DNA of 64,000 nt from Sagittula marina (GCF_014196795.1 NZ_JACIEJ010000002.1:62001-126000); one strand, 5' to 3'. Counted from the stretch's first letter, positions 1 through 9,277 are shown. Numbers and translations: made by a program. Notes: generated from the letters alone by a model not told the origin.

Positions 1-1
1 C

Positions 2-1210
2 GGCGCGCGGCCGCTTTTCCGGTTCATCCACACCGCGCGCCTGCCGGAAATGTTCACCGCCGTGGCGCTGCTGATCGTCATCGGCATCGCGTTCCTCATG
101 ACGCTGGTCGGTCTCTCCCCCGCTCTCGGGACCTTTCTCGCGGGCGTGGTTCTGGCCAACTCGGAATTCCGGCATGAACTGGAATCTGACATTGCGCCGT
201 TCAAAGGGCTGCTGCTTGGGTTGTTCTTCATCACTGTGGGCGCGGGCATCGACGTAGAGCGCCTGATGGCAGAACCCGTCCTCATGGTGGGACTTGCGCT
301 GGCCGTGATCCTGATCAAGGGCTTGGTGTTGTACTTCATAGGGCGCGCCTTTGGCCTGCGAAAGCGAGGCCTGTGGCTGTTCACGTTAGGGCTCGCACAG
401 GCGGGCGAGTTCGGCTTTGTCCTCGTCTCCTTCGGCCTGCAACAAAGCGTTTTTCCAGAAATGCTGGCGAGCCGGATGTTGTTGGTGGTCGCCTTGTCGA
501 TGCTGATCACCCCACTGCTGTTTTTGCTGTTCGACTTCATCCGGGCAAGGCTCGAAACGGAGCAGGAACAAGCGCAAGCCGACGTGATCGACGAAGAAGG
601 GCCGGTCATCATTGCGGGCATCGGTCGTTTTGGTCAGGTGGTGAATCGCCTGGTGCAAAGCTCCGGCTATCGGACGGTGGTTCTGGATCACGATATGCCG
701 ACAATTCAATTGATGCGACGCTTTGGGTATAAGGGCTTCTTTGGCGACCCAACGCGACCAGAGTTGCTGCATGCAGCCGGGCTCGGGTCCGCCCGTGTGC
801 TGGTGGCAGCCTTGGACGATGCGAAGTCGACGACCAAATTGGTAGCCTATGCACGCCGCGTGCGACCGGATCTGCACATTGTCGCCCGTGCCCGCGACCG
901 AAACCACGTTTATGCACTGTATCAGGCGGGGGCCGATGACATCGTGCGCGAAATGTTCGATGCCAGCCTGCGCGCAGGACGTTATGTCTTGGAAAACATT
1001 GGCATGAGTGAATACGAAGCCGCCATCGCGGAAGAGACATTTTACCATCACGACCGGCAGACGGTGCGTGATCTCGCCAAACTTTGGAACCCCGCGATCC
1101 CCGCTGTGGAAAACGAAGCCTATATCGCGCGCGCCCGCGAACTTGAGAAAGAGTTGGAAACAGCGCTTTTCACGGCCTTGGAAGCACGGGGAAAACACGA
1201 CGTGGCCTGA
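2..1210 (+). CDS. Monovalent cation:proton antiporter-2 (KefB/KefC-like), 5' truncated by window edge
   Basis: The frame is open from base 2, so the true start lies upstream; 402 residues are visible. The first ~180 residues are hydrophobic, with the motif LSPALGTFLAGVVLANSEF and a run of membrane segments typical of the Na+/H+ exchanger domain of the CPA2 family. A cytoplasmic TrkA-N (RCK) domain follows, with a Rossmann start GPVIIAGIGRFGQVV and a conserved acidic residue near VLDHD. Such proteins exchange K+ or Na+ for protons across the inner membrane, gated by nucleotide or thiol ligand binding at the RCK domain. The charged C-terminal tail ends at a TGA. The ion and the ligand cannot be assigned from sequence. 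Confidence 0.9.
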   Translation, partial: GARPLFRFIHTARLPEMFTAVALLIVIGIAFLMTLVGLSPALGTFLAGVVLANSEFRHELESDIAPFKGLLLGLFFITVGAGIDVERLMAEPVLMVGLALAVILIKGLVLYFIGRAFGLRKRGLWLFTLGLAQAGEFGFVLVSFGLQQSVFPEMLASRMLLVVALSMLITPLLFLLFDFIRARLETEQEQAQADVIDEEGPVIIAGIGRFGQVVNRLVQSSGYRTVVLDHDMPTIQLMRRFGYKGFFGDPTRPELLHAAGLGSARVLVAALDDAKSTTKLVAYARRVRPDLHIVARARDRNHVYALYQAGADDIVREMFDASLRAGRYVLENIGMSEYEAAIAEETFYHHDRQTVRDLAKLWNPAIPAVENEAYIARARELEKELETALFTALEARGKHDVA

Positions 1211-1699
1211 ACTGTTATCCTCACGCGGCCCGCGCAAGAGGATTTGTTCTGCGGGCGCCGATCCATCGGCGTCACTCTTTGCGGTTGCCCACGGCCTGAG
1301 ATAGGCCCTGCGGTTCACGATCTGCCGGAAATATACCTTTCCGACACACCAGACGCGCAACCATCCCGAACCTTGCCCCCCCCCCTACAAACCGCCTTTG
1401 CAGCTGGGCTAAGCGGCGAGACCTTCTCGGGCGCGATGGGACCTGATCGTCCTCTATGCGGACCGGACGTGCCGACCTGTATCGGACCGCGATTTGGTGG
1501 AGCGGATCGATAATAGTCTGTCAGTCTCTGAAACCCAAACCTGGTAGATGTCTTCATAGGGCGCGAGCCCGCTGAGCGTCCTGAGCCTGCGTGCGACTTA
1601 TACGCTGTCGACTCACTGCACCATGCGAAATGGACGTGCGCTTAGAAGCGCCTGTCGATAAGTCTTCAAAATATTGCAAACTCAAGAAGAACAAACGAA
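1211..1699. other. Gene-free stretch between antiporter and carD terminator
   Basis: No open frame here has a ribosome site or recognisable protein. A run of nine C residues lies at about 1377-1385, and a short AT-richer patch lies at about 1660-1700. A plus-strand frame from 1244 (89 codons) has no family resemblance and was not called. Confidence 0.5.
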
Positions 1700-1722
1700 A
1701 ACGGCCCCCGCAAGGGAGCCGT
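1700..1722 (-). terminator. Intrinsic terminator after carD
   Basis: A GC-rich inverted repeat (ACGGCtCCC / GGGgGCCGT read on the minus strand, loop TTGC) is followed on the minus strand by TTTTCGTTTG. It lies 24 bases past the carD stop codon. Confidence 0.75.
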
Positions 1723-1745
1723 TCAGTCTGAAATCAATAATAGAT

Positions 1746-2252
1746 TTATGCTGCGCGCAGGCCGAGCACATCGTCAACCTGCTTGGCGGCGGCTGCTTCG
1801 TCGCCAGAGACAGCCGCAATCTCGCGGGTCAGGCGTTCCAGCGCAGCCTCGTACAGCTGACGTTCCGAATAGGACTGTTCACGCTGATCGTCGGCACGGT
1901 GCAGGTCGCGCACGACTTCCGCGATGGCGATCAAATCGCCGGAGTTGATTTTCTGCTCATACTCCTGCGCCCGGCGCGACCACATGGCGCGCTTCACCTT
2001 GGCTTTACCGCGCAACGTCTTCATCGCCTCATCCACCACGTCGGGGGAGCTAAGCGACCGCATACCGATTTCCGTTGCCTTGTGGGTGGGCACCCGCAGG
2101 GTCATCTTGTCCTTTTCAAACGAAATCACGAAAAGCTCGAGGCTCAGGCCTGCGATCTCCTGCTCTTCGATGGACACAATCTGGCCGACGCCATGCGCCG
2201 GATACACGACATAGTCATTGGGACGGAATTCGGATTTCTTCGCTTTGGTCAT
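1746..2252 (-). CDS. carD: CarD/CdnL family RNA polymerase-binding transcription regulator
   Basis: 168 residues. The N-terminal CarD/TRCF RNA-polymerase-interacting domain is recognisable from FRPNDYVVYPAHGVGQI and the following beta-rich stretch to about residue 65. The C-terminal helical DNA-binding half contains the conserved MWSRRAQEYEQKINSGD. Family members bind the RNA polymerase beta subunit and stabilise open promoter complexes, especially at rRNA promoters. The start MTKAKK was preferred over an upstream start seven codons earlier because it matches family length. An intrinsic terminator follows. It stands alone, 305 bases after fdxA, a neighbourhood common in Rhodobacterales. Confidence 0.95.
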   Translation of the reverse strand: MTKAKKSEFRPNDYVVYPAHGVGQIVSIEEQEIAGLSLELFVISFEKDKMTLRVPTHKATEIGMRSLSSPDVVDEAMKTLRGKAKVKRAMWSRRAQEYEQKINSGDLIAIAEVVRDLHRADDQREQSYSERQLYEAALERLTREIAAVSGDEAAAAKQVDDVLGLRAA

Positions 2253-2557
2253 ATACGTCTTTCCTCGCAGCACCGACCGCCTTTGCGCGCTTCTACTCCA
2301 CGGACAAGAAAAAACGCGGAAACCTCATAGGTTACCGTGCCCCTGTTCATCGGTGTTCAAGCTATGGCCCAAAGGTTGCAGTCTCTGGACAACAAGGCGG
2401 ATCGCCCTGCGCAGCGTGTCATCATGTAAACAATACATATAACATAAAAAGCGGGCCTAGGATAGCGCCCTGCTCATTCGAGAAAATGCAATACGGTCAA
2501 GTAGATAACTGCCGTCACTGCACCTTTGATCCGCTCCAGCGCGAATCAATCACGAAG
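2253..2557. other. Non-coding stretch upstream of carD
   Basis: 305 bases with no credible gene. The AT-rich part around 2425-2455 (ACAATACATATAACATAAAA) is a plausible place for the carD promoter, but no clear -35/-10 pair could be fixed. Confidence 0.4.
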
Positions 2558-2896
2558 TCAGCCGCCCTCGCCGGGCGCTTCGGAGAAGTACTTCTCCAGT
2601 TTGTCAGACTCGCCATCACGCTCTTCGGCTTCGGGCAGCGGGTCCTTCTTGGTGACGATGACAGGCCACATCTCGGAGTACTTGCGATTGAACTCCACCC
2701 ATTTCTCCATCTCCGGCTCGGTGTCCGGACGGATGGCATCGGCAGGGCATTCGGGTTCGCAGACACCACAATCAATGCACTCATCAGGATGAATCACAAG
2801 GGTGTTTTCTCCCTCATAGAAACAATCCACGGGGCACACTTCAACACAATCGGTGTATTTGCAGCCGATGCAGTTGTCGGTCACGACATAGGTCAT
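2558..2896 (-). CDS. fdxA: Ferredoxin FdxA, 7Fe (3Fe-4S/4Fe-4S) type
   Basis: 112 residues, the usual length of the Azotobacter-type FdxA. Cysteines 9, 17 and 50 fit the 3Fe-4S site, and 21, 40, 43 and 46 fit the 4Fe-4S site; C12 and C25 are also present, as in the family. The motif [16 protein letters not shown] is diagnostic. The acidic C-terminal extension is typical. It is a soluble low-potential electron carrier whose partners are not fixed by sequence. It lies 54 bases downstream of the S4-domain gene on the same strand and could be co-transcribed with it. Confidence 0.96.
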   Translation of the reverse strand: MTYVVTDNCIGCKYTDCVEVCPVDCFYEGENTLVIHPDECIDCGVCEPECPADAIRPDTEPEMEKWVEFNRKYSEMWPVIVTKKDPLPEAEERDGESDKLEKYFSEAPGEGG

Positions 2897-2950
2897 TGTG
2901 AGATCACTTCCGTCTAGAGCGTCAGGGCTTAGCTAAAGCAGCACCCTGAA

Positions 2951-3343
2951 TCATTCAAGCGTCCTACGGCGATCAAGATCGAGTTTCCGCCTGTCACGCT
3001 TCGTCGGACGCGCATTGCCTTCGTCACGGACGATTGGCGAAACATCCGTTCCGTCACGGGGCTTTGGCGGAGAAAGATCTTCGTAGAGCGCCTGCGCTTC
3101 CGGCGCCGGACCGCGGCGTTCGCCAGGTGCAATCACCTTGATGACCCGCACATCGCGGCCTTGTGAAAAGGTCAGCACATCCCCCGGCCCCACGCCGTAG
3201 GCGGGTTTGGCAATGTGCTGACCGTTGACGCGGCAATGCCCTCCAGACACGACCTTGGCAGCGAGGCTGCGGGTCTTGAAAAACCGCGCGTGCCATAGCC
3301 ACTTGTCGATGCGGATCTTGGAGGACACCGCCGAATCAGTCAC
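2951..3343 (-). CDS. S4-domain RNA-binding protein (HslR/Hsp15-like)
   Basis: 130 residues with an N-terminal S4 fold: IRIDKWLWHARFFKTRSLA, then GGHCRVNGQ and VGPGDVLTF (about residues 9-60). The remaining half is basic and probably disordered, ending in KRDRRKLDLDRRR. Hsp15 relatives bind stalled 50S subunits carrying nascent chains. The start codon is GTG at 3341-3343 and abuts the TAA of the upstream helicase gene with no gap, so translation is probably coupled. The pairing with an RNA helicase supports a role in RNA or ribosome handling. Confidence 0.9.
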   Translation of the reverse strand: MTDSAVSSKIRIDKWLWHARFFKTRSLAAKVVSGGHCRVNGQHIAKPAYGVGPGDVLTFSQGRDVRVIKVIAPGERRGPAPEAQALYEDLSPPKPRDGTDVSPIVRDEGNARPTKRDRRKLDLDRRRTLE

Positions 3344-6319
3344 TTACTTCTTGCCTTTCAGCCCCATGAGAGCCGCAGCAAAGGGGTTGTCCGGATCAAT
3401 CGGCTTGTCCTTGCGCGGGGGGCGTGCCTCGGCAGATTTACCGCCTTTCGGGGCACCCTTCCCTTTGGGACCGCCTTTGCCTCTGGGACCGTTGCTGCCG
3501 GGCTTACCGCCCCGTCCGCCCTCTCCCTGAGCATCACGACGCGGCTTGTTCGCACCACCGCGACGTTGATTGCCCCGGTTTCCACCGCGATTGCCACCCC
3601 AGGTGAAGGTGTAGAAAGCCTCCATCTCGGGGCCTGCCACGCCTTCGTCAGGCGCGGTGCCGGGCAGAATTTCTTCAGCCGGAATTTCAGCAATGACATT
3701 CTCGTTGGACTCCGCATCCATCGTCTCGGCAGGCTCCGCCGAAATAGGCGCCTCGCCCGCATCTTCCAGCTCTGCGATTGGCTCTGCAATATCTGCGGGC
3801 GCCGGTGTTTCCGCCGCATCTGGTTCCAGCGTCGGCGCGGTCTCCGAAGCGACGTCCATGACAGGCGTGTCTTCAGAAGCGACCGTGGCATCCCCCTCGA
3901 CCTGCTCGCCTGTCTCGGGCTGAACAACGGCGTCGACCGCTTTCACCTTTGCGCGTTCGCCTTTTTCGGCGCGATAGCCAAGGCCTTCCATGAGGTCAGC
4001 GAACTGCTCCAGCGTCATACCAGTGATGGAGAGCATGTCCGCTTTGGCTTCAAAGCCTCCGCGGCTGTCCTCGGAACGCAGCATGTCTGCCAGACGCTCC
4101 AGCATGTCGATACGGATCGCGCGTGCACCGGCCTTGCGGTAGCCGGACAGCGTGTAATGCTGGCTCGGCACCTCGGCCATGTTCGGTACGGTCACCAGTC
4201 CGGGCGGCGGCGCTTCGGGGAATTCATCCAGACCGTTGGACAGCGACCACAGCACCAGACGCAGACGCGTCGGAGCAGGCTTGAGCAGCAAGGGCATGAA
4301 GATGGTGAACTGACCGAACCGCACGCCGTGCTTGCGCAACGCGCCACGGGCGTCCTGATCCAGGGCCTTCACCTCATCGGCCACCTCGGAGCGCGGGATG
4401 ATGCCCATCCCCTCGACCAGACGGAAGGCAAAGCCGCGCGCCAAACCGGTCAACAGCTCATCGTCGCGCATCTTCACCAGCGGCTCGAACTGTGCGGCAA
4501 TCTTGCGGTCCATGAAGTGCTGCAGACGACGCTCTACCTTCTGCGCCACATCGGGACCAGCTTCATCATCCACGAACGCCACGACGCGCGGCTTCAGCGG
4601 ATCGTCGCCTTTCGACAGCTTCCCGACAGCCTGATCGCCCCACATGAGGCCACCCTGCTCGGTGAAATCGATCTCCGTGTCAGGGGCATTGTAAAAGCGG
4701 TCCGCGCGCAAATGAAAATGCGGCGTCAGGGCCTGGGTGGAGGCTTGACGCAATGTCTTTGCCTCCTGCCCCTGCGCTTCCTTGTCTTGACGGAAGCGGA
4801 AGCCTTCCAGCTTGCCCACGACATGACCCTCGACGGTCACTTCTCCAGAATCGTTTACTTCGGCCAAGAGGGCCTCCTTCTGTTTCAACCGGCGAAGCAG
4901 GACGCTGGTCCGCCGGTCTACAAATCTCTGTGTCAATCGGTCATGCAATGCATCCGACAGGCGGTCTTCTACAGCGCGAGTCGTCCCGCGCCAATGCTCT
5001 TCGTCCCGGGTCCATCCCTTGCGCTGCGCAACATAGGTCCAAGTCCGAATATAGGCGAGCCGTTTTGACAACGCATCAATGTCGCCATCGGTTCGATCAA
5101 TTCTTTTGACCTGACGTGCAAGGAAATCGTCAGGAATTGCGCCGGACTGGTGCAAATGGCCGAAAATCGTGCTCAGAAGGCCCGCATGCTCCGCCGGCGA
5201 AATGCCGCGAAAGTCGGGAATCCTGCACACGCTCCACAAAAGGCGCACACTTTCGACAGAGGAGGCCCTGGCCTGAACCTCCGCCTCCGCGGCCATGGCG
5301 CGCAAGGCCCGCAGGTCGTCGGCTTCGCGCGCCTTGGACAAAACATCCTGAGCCGGCGACACGTCGAGCGACCGCTCCAGCGCCTGGATGGAGCCAAAGT
5401 TCAGCTCAGCCGAGCGCCACTGCAGTTTCTTGATCGGTGTGAACTGGTGATTGCAGATGGCATCAGCCACGTTCTCGTCAAGCGGCGGCGCCTCCCCCGT
5501 TACCCCGAACGTGCCGTCTGACATTCCGCGCCCGGCGCGCCCGGCGATCTGAGCCAACTCGTTCGGCATCAGCGACCGCATCCGGCGTCCGTCGAACTTC
5601 ATCATGCTGGAAAACGCGACGTGATTGATGTCGAGGTTCAGCCCCATACCAATGGCGTCGGTGGCGACAAGGTAATCCACCTCACCGTTTTGATAGAGGT
5701 CCACCTGCGCGTTGCGCGTCCGCGGCGAAAGCGCCCCCATGACAACGGCCGCCCCTCCTTTTTGCCGCTTCAGCAGCTCGGCGATGGCGTAGACGTTATC
5801 AATGGAAAATCCGACAATCGCGGTACGCGGCTGCAGGCGGCTGATTTTCTTCGACCCTGTGTACACCAGCTGGGACATACGCTCGCGGCGCACATATTCG
5901 ACGCCCGGCACAATCTGCGCGATCGGCCCGCGCATGGTGTCAGACCCCAGAAACAGCGTCTCATGCGTGCCGCGCATCCGCAGCAGCCGGTCGGTAAAGA
6001 CATGGCCGCGCTCCGGATCAGCACAAAGCTGGATCTCATCTATCGCGACGAAATCCGCGCCCATTCCCTCTGGCATCGCTTCGACCGTGCAGACCCAGTA
6101 CTGCGCCCGCGGCGGAACGATCCGCTCTTCGCCTGTGACCAATGCCACAACGGAGGGACCACGCACCGCAACAATGCGGTCGTAGACTTCGCGCGCCAGC
6201 AAGCGCAGCGGCAGGCCGATCACACCCGTTCGATAGCCCAGCATCCGTTCGATGGCATAATGGGTCTTGCCCGTATTGGTCGGACCTAGAACAGCCGCGA
6301 CCCGCGCTCTCATTGACAT
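3344..6319 (-). CDS. SUV3-like DEAD/DExH-type RNA helicase with long disordered C-terminal tail
   Basis: 991 residues. Walker A is GPTNTGKTHYA near residue 12, and the Walker B-like VAIDEIQLC places it with the SUV3/MgpS helicase group. The C-terminal helicase lobe contains YLVATDAIGMGLNL and ELAQIAGRAGRG. A middle region of about 450 residues is less conserved. The last ~230 residues are low complexity: first an acidic Glu/Ala/Pro/Thr stretch (about 780-890), then Gly/Arg/Lys-rich RGG-like sequence. Mitochondrial SUV3 is an RNA-decay helicase; the bacterial role is inferred. It lies 21 bases after the TPR gene and directly before the S4 gene. Confidence 0.88.
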   Translation of the reverse strand: MSMRARVAAVLGPTNTGKTHYAIERMLGYRTGVIGLPLRLLAREVYDRIVAVRGPSVVALVTGEERIVPPRAQYWVCTVEAMPEGMGADFVAIDEIQLCADPERGHVFTDRLLRMRGTHETLFLGSDTMRGPIAQIVPGVEYVRRERMSQLVYTGSKKISRLQPRTAIVGFSIDNVYAIAELLKRQKGGAAVVMGALSPRTRNAQVDLYQNGEVDYLVATDAIGMGLNLDINHVAFSSMMKFDGRRMRSLMPNELAQIAGRAGRGMSDGTFGVTGEAPPLDENVADAICNHQFTPIKKLQWRSAELNFGSIQALERSLDVSPAQDVLSKAREADDLRALRAMAAEAEVQARASSVESVRLLWSVCRIPDFRGISPAEHAGLLSTIFGHLHQSGAIPDDFLARQVKRIDRTDGDIDALSKRLAYIRTWTYVAQRKGWTRDEEHWRGTTRAVEDRLSDALHDRLTQRFVDRRTSVLLRRLKQKEALLAEVNDSGEVTVEGHVVGKLEGFRFRQDKEAQGQEAKTLRQASTQALTPHFHLRADRFYNAPDTEIDFTEQGGLMWGDQAVGKLSKGDDPLKPRVVAFVDDEAGPDVAQKVERRLQHFMDRKIAAQFEPLVKMRDDELLTGLARGFAFRLVEGMGIIPRSEVADEVKALDQDARGALRKHGVRFGQFTIFMPLLLKPAPTRLRLVLWSLSNGLDEFPEAPPPGLVTVPNMAEVPSQHYTLSGYRKAGARAIRIDMLERLADMLRSEDSRGGFEAKADMLSITGMTLEQFADLMEGLGYRAEKGERAKVKAVDAVVQPETGEQVEGDATVASEDTPVMDVASETAPTLEPDAAETPAPADIAEPIAELEDAGEAPISAEPAETMDAESNENVIAEIPAEEILPGTAPDEGVAGPEMEAFYTFTWGGNRGGNRGNQRRGGANKPRRDAQGEGGRGGKPGSNGPRGKGGPKGKGAPKGGKSAEARPPRKDKPIDPDNPFAAALMGLKGKK

Positions 6320-6340
6320 GCGCCCCTGTGCGATCCGCCG

Positions 6341-6892
6341 TTACAGCGTCACGCCCTTTACCTTGGTTTCAAGCCGCTCCAGCGCGTCGATGACGTCCGG
6401 GTCGTGCGGTCGCAGGGTCAGTACCTGTTCAAAGGCCCCATAGGCAAGCACCTCGTTGCCCAATTGTTCGTGGATCGCCCCGACACCACGAAGCGCTGCA
6501 AAATGTTCCGGGTTCAGGGCCAGCACACGCTCCAATGCATCCAGCGCAGGTCCAAATCGCTCCTCCTGGTAGTACGCAAGGGCGAGACCGTGCCAACCTT
6601 CGGCAAATTCAGGCGCATGATCGGTCAGCGCCCGAAAATGTTCAGTCGCCGCGTCGAGCTCTGACACGTCCAGGGCATCGCGCCCCCGCTTCAAGAGCAG
6701 GTCCATCGCCGGTGAACCGCTCTTTGACCATTCGGTGATGATCTGATTCTCCAGCCGCAGCGCAGAGGTTTCATCCTCCGCCTGTTGCAGCTCCGACATC
6801 AGCGTATCGAGGCGATCCTGTGCCAATCCTGCGATTGGTAGGGATATCATGACTGTGGCGAGAAATGCCGTGACGATACTTTTGAAATTCAT
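6341..6892 (-). CDS. Exported tetratricopeptide-repeat protein
   Basis: 183 residues from the ATG at 6892; an in-frame ATG at 6907 is also possible. It opens with a signal peptide (MNFKSIVTAFLATVMISLP, cleavage after IAGLAQ). About three TPR units follow in the second half, with recognisable W-HG-LA-Y and NPEHFAALRGVGAIHEQLG patterns. It probably acts as a periplasmic protein-interaction scaffold, with no known partner. It is divergent from the SCP2 gene (87 bases between) and lies just upstream of the helicase gene. Confidence 0.8.
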   Translation of the reverse strand: MNFKSIVTAFLATVMISLPIAGLAQDRLDTLMSELQQAEDETSALRLENQIITEWSKSGSPAMDLLLKRGRDALDVSELDAATEHFRALTDHAPEFAEGWHGLALAYYQEERFGPALDALERVLALNPEHFAALRGVGAIHEQLGNEVLAYGAFEQVLTLRPHDPDVIDALERLETKVKGVTL

Positions 6893-6979
6893 GTCACCTC
6901 TGCTCATATCCTGTCATGAGTGTAGCGTCCGTGCGCGGAATGAACAGCGCACGTTTTTGAGAGAATGAAGGAGCGACGT

Positions 6980-7270
6980 ATGAGCGAAGTTGTGACCGCG
7001 GCCGTGACAGCCCTGAAGTCCAAGATGGCTGGCGAGTCCTTTGAGGGCAGCGCAAAATTCGTCATCGAGGACGAAGGCAGCGTGATCATCGAGGGTGACG
7101 ACGTGCGTGAAGGCGACGAGGACACCGACGTCACATTGACCGCCGACCAGGAAACATTCGAGGCGATCCTGTCCGGTGACCTCAATCCGACGGCTGCCTT
7201 CATGGGCGGCAAGCTTGCAATCGACGGCGACATGTCCGCGGCGATGCGCCTTGCCGGAGTCCTTGCCTGA
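6980..7270 (+). CDS. SCP2 sterol-binding domain protein
   Basis: 96 residues from the ATG at 6980, which has GGAG six bases upstream. The whole protein is one SCP2-like domain: a helix, acidic strands (DTDVTLTADQETFEAILSGDLNP) and the conserved end FMGGKLAIDGDMSAAMRLAGVL. Bacterial members bind hydrophobic ligands such as acyl-CoA or lipids. Its stop codon overlaps the next gene's ATG by one base (TGATG), so it is translationally coupled to the alpha/beta hydrolase, suggesting linked lipid handling. Confidence 0.9.
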   Translation: MSEVVTAAVTALKSKMAGESFEGSAKFVIEDEGSVIIEGDDVREGDEDTDVTLTADQETFEAILSGDLNPTAAFMGGKLAIDGDMSAAMRLAGVLA

Positions 7271-8232
7271 TGGACCTGACCCCCGCGCCTTTCTTTGCTG
7301 ATCTCGCCGAAGGCCCTGCCGGCGCCCGCGCCTGGTGGGTCAAGGCCGCAGATTCGCTGAGGCTGCGCATTGCGCACTACCCGTCCGAGGGGACGCGGGG
7401 GAATGTGCTGCTTTTTCCGGGCCGCACGGAATACGTCGAGAAATACGGCCGCGCCGCAGCGGTCTTCGCCGAGGCCGGATACCACACACTCGCCATTGAT
7501 TGGCGCGGTCAGGGATTGGCAGACCGGATGTTGGTCGAACGACGCACGGGCCATGTCGATCTGTTCGAGGACTACCAGCGCGACGTCGCCGCCATGACAT
7601 CGCTGGTCGACGTGTTGGACCTGCCGCGCACGCAGCATCTGGTTGCGCATTCGATGGGCGGTTGCATTGGTCTGCGGGCGCTGATGGACGGACTGGACGT
7701 GACCTCCGCTGTGTTCACCGGCCCGATGTGGGGCATTCGCATTGCAAATCCCGTGCGTCCGGCGGCTTGGGCGATCGCGCGGATGTCGAAGTCGATGGGT
7801 CTTGGCCATATGTTTGCGCCCGGCACCGGAGCAATCAGTTATGTCGTTGGCAGTGATTTCAACGACAACAGCCTCACCCGCGACCCGGAGACGTGGGAGT
7901 ACATGCGCCGCCAGGTCCTCGCTCATCCCGAATTGCAACTGGGCGGCCCTTCCCTCAATTGGTTGCATGAAGCACTGGCCGAGATGCGTCTCCTGTCCCG
8001 TCGCCCCGCGCCGAACGTCCCGTGCGTATGCTACACAGGCACCAATGAACGCATCGTTGATATCGATCGCATCCGCGCCCGAATGGCGGAATGGCCGAGC
8101 GGACGGCTGGAAATGGTGGCCGATGGCGAGCATGAGATCATGATGGAAGTGCCCGCGACCCGTAACCGCGTGTTCGCCGACATGATCGACCACTTCGCCA
8201 CGGCAGGAGAGGCACAGGCGCTGACCGCCTGA
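7270..8232 (+). CDS. Alpha/beta hydrolase, lysophospholipase-like
   Basis: 320 residues of the alpha/beta hydrolase fold, Hydrolase_4 (serine aminopeptidase S33/PldB-like) group. The nucleophile elbow is VAHSMGGCIG (serine near residue 127), preceded by the strand and turn AIDWRGQG. The catalytic acid probably lies near NERIVDIDRI, and the histidine is in ADGEHEIMME. No signal peptide, so a cytosolic or inner-face location is likely. It overlaps the SCP2 gene by one base. The substrate is inferred to be a lysophospholipid or monoacylglycerol and is not proved. Confidence 0.88.
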   Translation: MDLTPAPFFADLAEGPAGARAWWVKAADSLRLRIAHYPSEGTRGNVLLFPGRTEYVEKYGRAAAVFAEAGYHTLAIDWRGQGLADRMLVERRTGHVDLFEDYQRDVAAMTSLVDVLDLPRTQHLVAHSMGGCIGLRALMDGLDVTSAVFTGPMWGIRIANPVRPAAWAIARMSKSMGLGHMFAPGTGAISYVVGSDFNDNSLTRDPETWEYMRRQVLAHPELQLGGPSLNWLHEALAEMRLLSRRPAPNVPCVCYTGTNERIVDIDRIRARMAEWPSGRLEMVADGEHEIMMEVPATRNRVFADMIDHFATAGEAQALTA

Positions 8233-8272
8233 TTGTCCTCGCCAAGGTCATAAAGCGCATTATCTCCGCTGC

Positions 8273-9277
8273 ATGACCGATCCAGTTCTCACCTTCACTG
8301 ACCGGGGTATCTACTGCCCTGCCGGCGATTTTTACATTGATCCCTGGCGCCCCGTAGATCGCGCTTTGATCACCCATGGCCATGCGGACCACGCGCGGCC
8401 CGGGCATGGGCGGTACCTTGCGACCCACGCCGCTTTGCCGGTCATGCGGCACAGGCTGGGCGACATCACTGCCGAAGGCATCGCATACGGTGAGACACGG
8501 CAAATCGGCGGCGCAAACGTGTCGTTTCACCCCGCCGGCCACCTCCCCGGATCTGCGCAGATCCGTATCGAGGTGGACGGTTATGTCTGGGTCGCGTCAG
8601 GCGATTACAAAACCACCGACGATGGGTTCTGCGAGCCGTACGAGCCTGTACGCTGCCACAGTTTCATCACCGAATGCACCTTCGGCCTCCCTGTGTTCAC
8701 ATGGGAACCACAGGCGAAGGTCGCGGAAGAGATCAACGCTTGGTGGCAAACCTGTGTTGCCGAGGGGAAAACAGCTTTGTTGGGCGCCTATTCCCTGGGG
8801 AAGGCGCAACGGCTCTTGTCCCTGCTCGATCCAATTGGCCCGATCCTCACCCATGGTGCAGTGGAAGCCACAAACGAGATACTCCGTACACAAGGATACG
8901 CTCTTCCCGAGACAATTCACGTCACGCCAGACTTGGACGTAAAGGCACAGAAAGGCGCCTTGGTGCTGGCACCGCCATCGGCCTTGGGCAGCCAGTGGGC
9001 CCGTCGGTTTCGAAACCCTTCCACCAGCTTTGCCTCTGGCTGGATGAGGATACGCGGCATACGTCGCAGGCGGGGCATGGATCGCGGTTTTGTTCTGTCG
9101 GATCACGCCGACTGGCCCGGGCTTCAGGAGGCCATCAAGGCCACCGGCGCAGAAACAGTCTATGCCACGCACGGCTACACCGAGATCTTCTCCAAGTGGC
9201 TGAAAGAAGAAGGCTATGACGCACATGTGCTGCAGACCGAATTCGGCGACGATGGCCAAAGCGAGGAGGCTGTATGA
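8273..9277 (+). CDS. Ligase-associated DNA exonuclease (metallo-beta-lactamase fold)
   Basis: 334 residues. The metal-binding motif is THGHADHARPGHG (about residues 34-46). Further conserved blocks are ASGDYKTTDDGFCEPYEPV, FITECTFGLPVF and, near the C-terminus, FVLSDHADWPGL. This is the SNM1/Artemis-like beta-CASP exonuclease encoded beside bacterial ATP-dependent ligases. It overlaps the ligase start by four bases, so the two are surely co-translated. It is expected to trim DNA ends for the partner ligase during damage repair. The DEXH helicase and PdeM phosphoesterase commonly found in this operon are absent immediately downstream. Confidence 0.92.
   Translation: MTDPVLTFTDRGIYCPAGDFYIDPWRPVDRALITHGHADHARPGHGRYLATHAALPVMRHRLGDITAEGIAYGETRQIGGANVSFHPAGHLPGSAQIRIEVDGYVWVASGDYKTTDDGFCEPYEPVRCHSFITECTFGLPVFTWEPQAKVAEEINAWWQTCVAEGKTALLGAYSLGKAQRLLSLLDPIGPILTHGAVEATNEILRTQGYALPETIHVTPDLDVKAQKGALVLAPPSALGSQWARRFRNPSTSFASGWMRIRGIRRRRGMDRGFVLSDHADWPGLQEAIKATGAETVYATHGYTEIFSKWLKEEGYDAHVLQTEFGDDGQSEEAV

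Noticed and set aside
1377-1385. Run of nine C residues as a phase-variation tract
   Set aside because: It lies in a non-coding stretch with no gene whose frame would be switched; a similar C run at about 18100-18109 is also intergenic.
1244-1513. 89-codon frame after the antiporter gene
   Set aside because: No ribosome site, proline-rich nonsense-like sequence crossing the C run; no homologue recognised.
3566-5068. 500-codon plus-strand frame
   Set aside because: Shadow of the SUV3-like helicase on the opposite strand; no protein family pattern.
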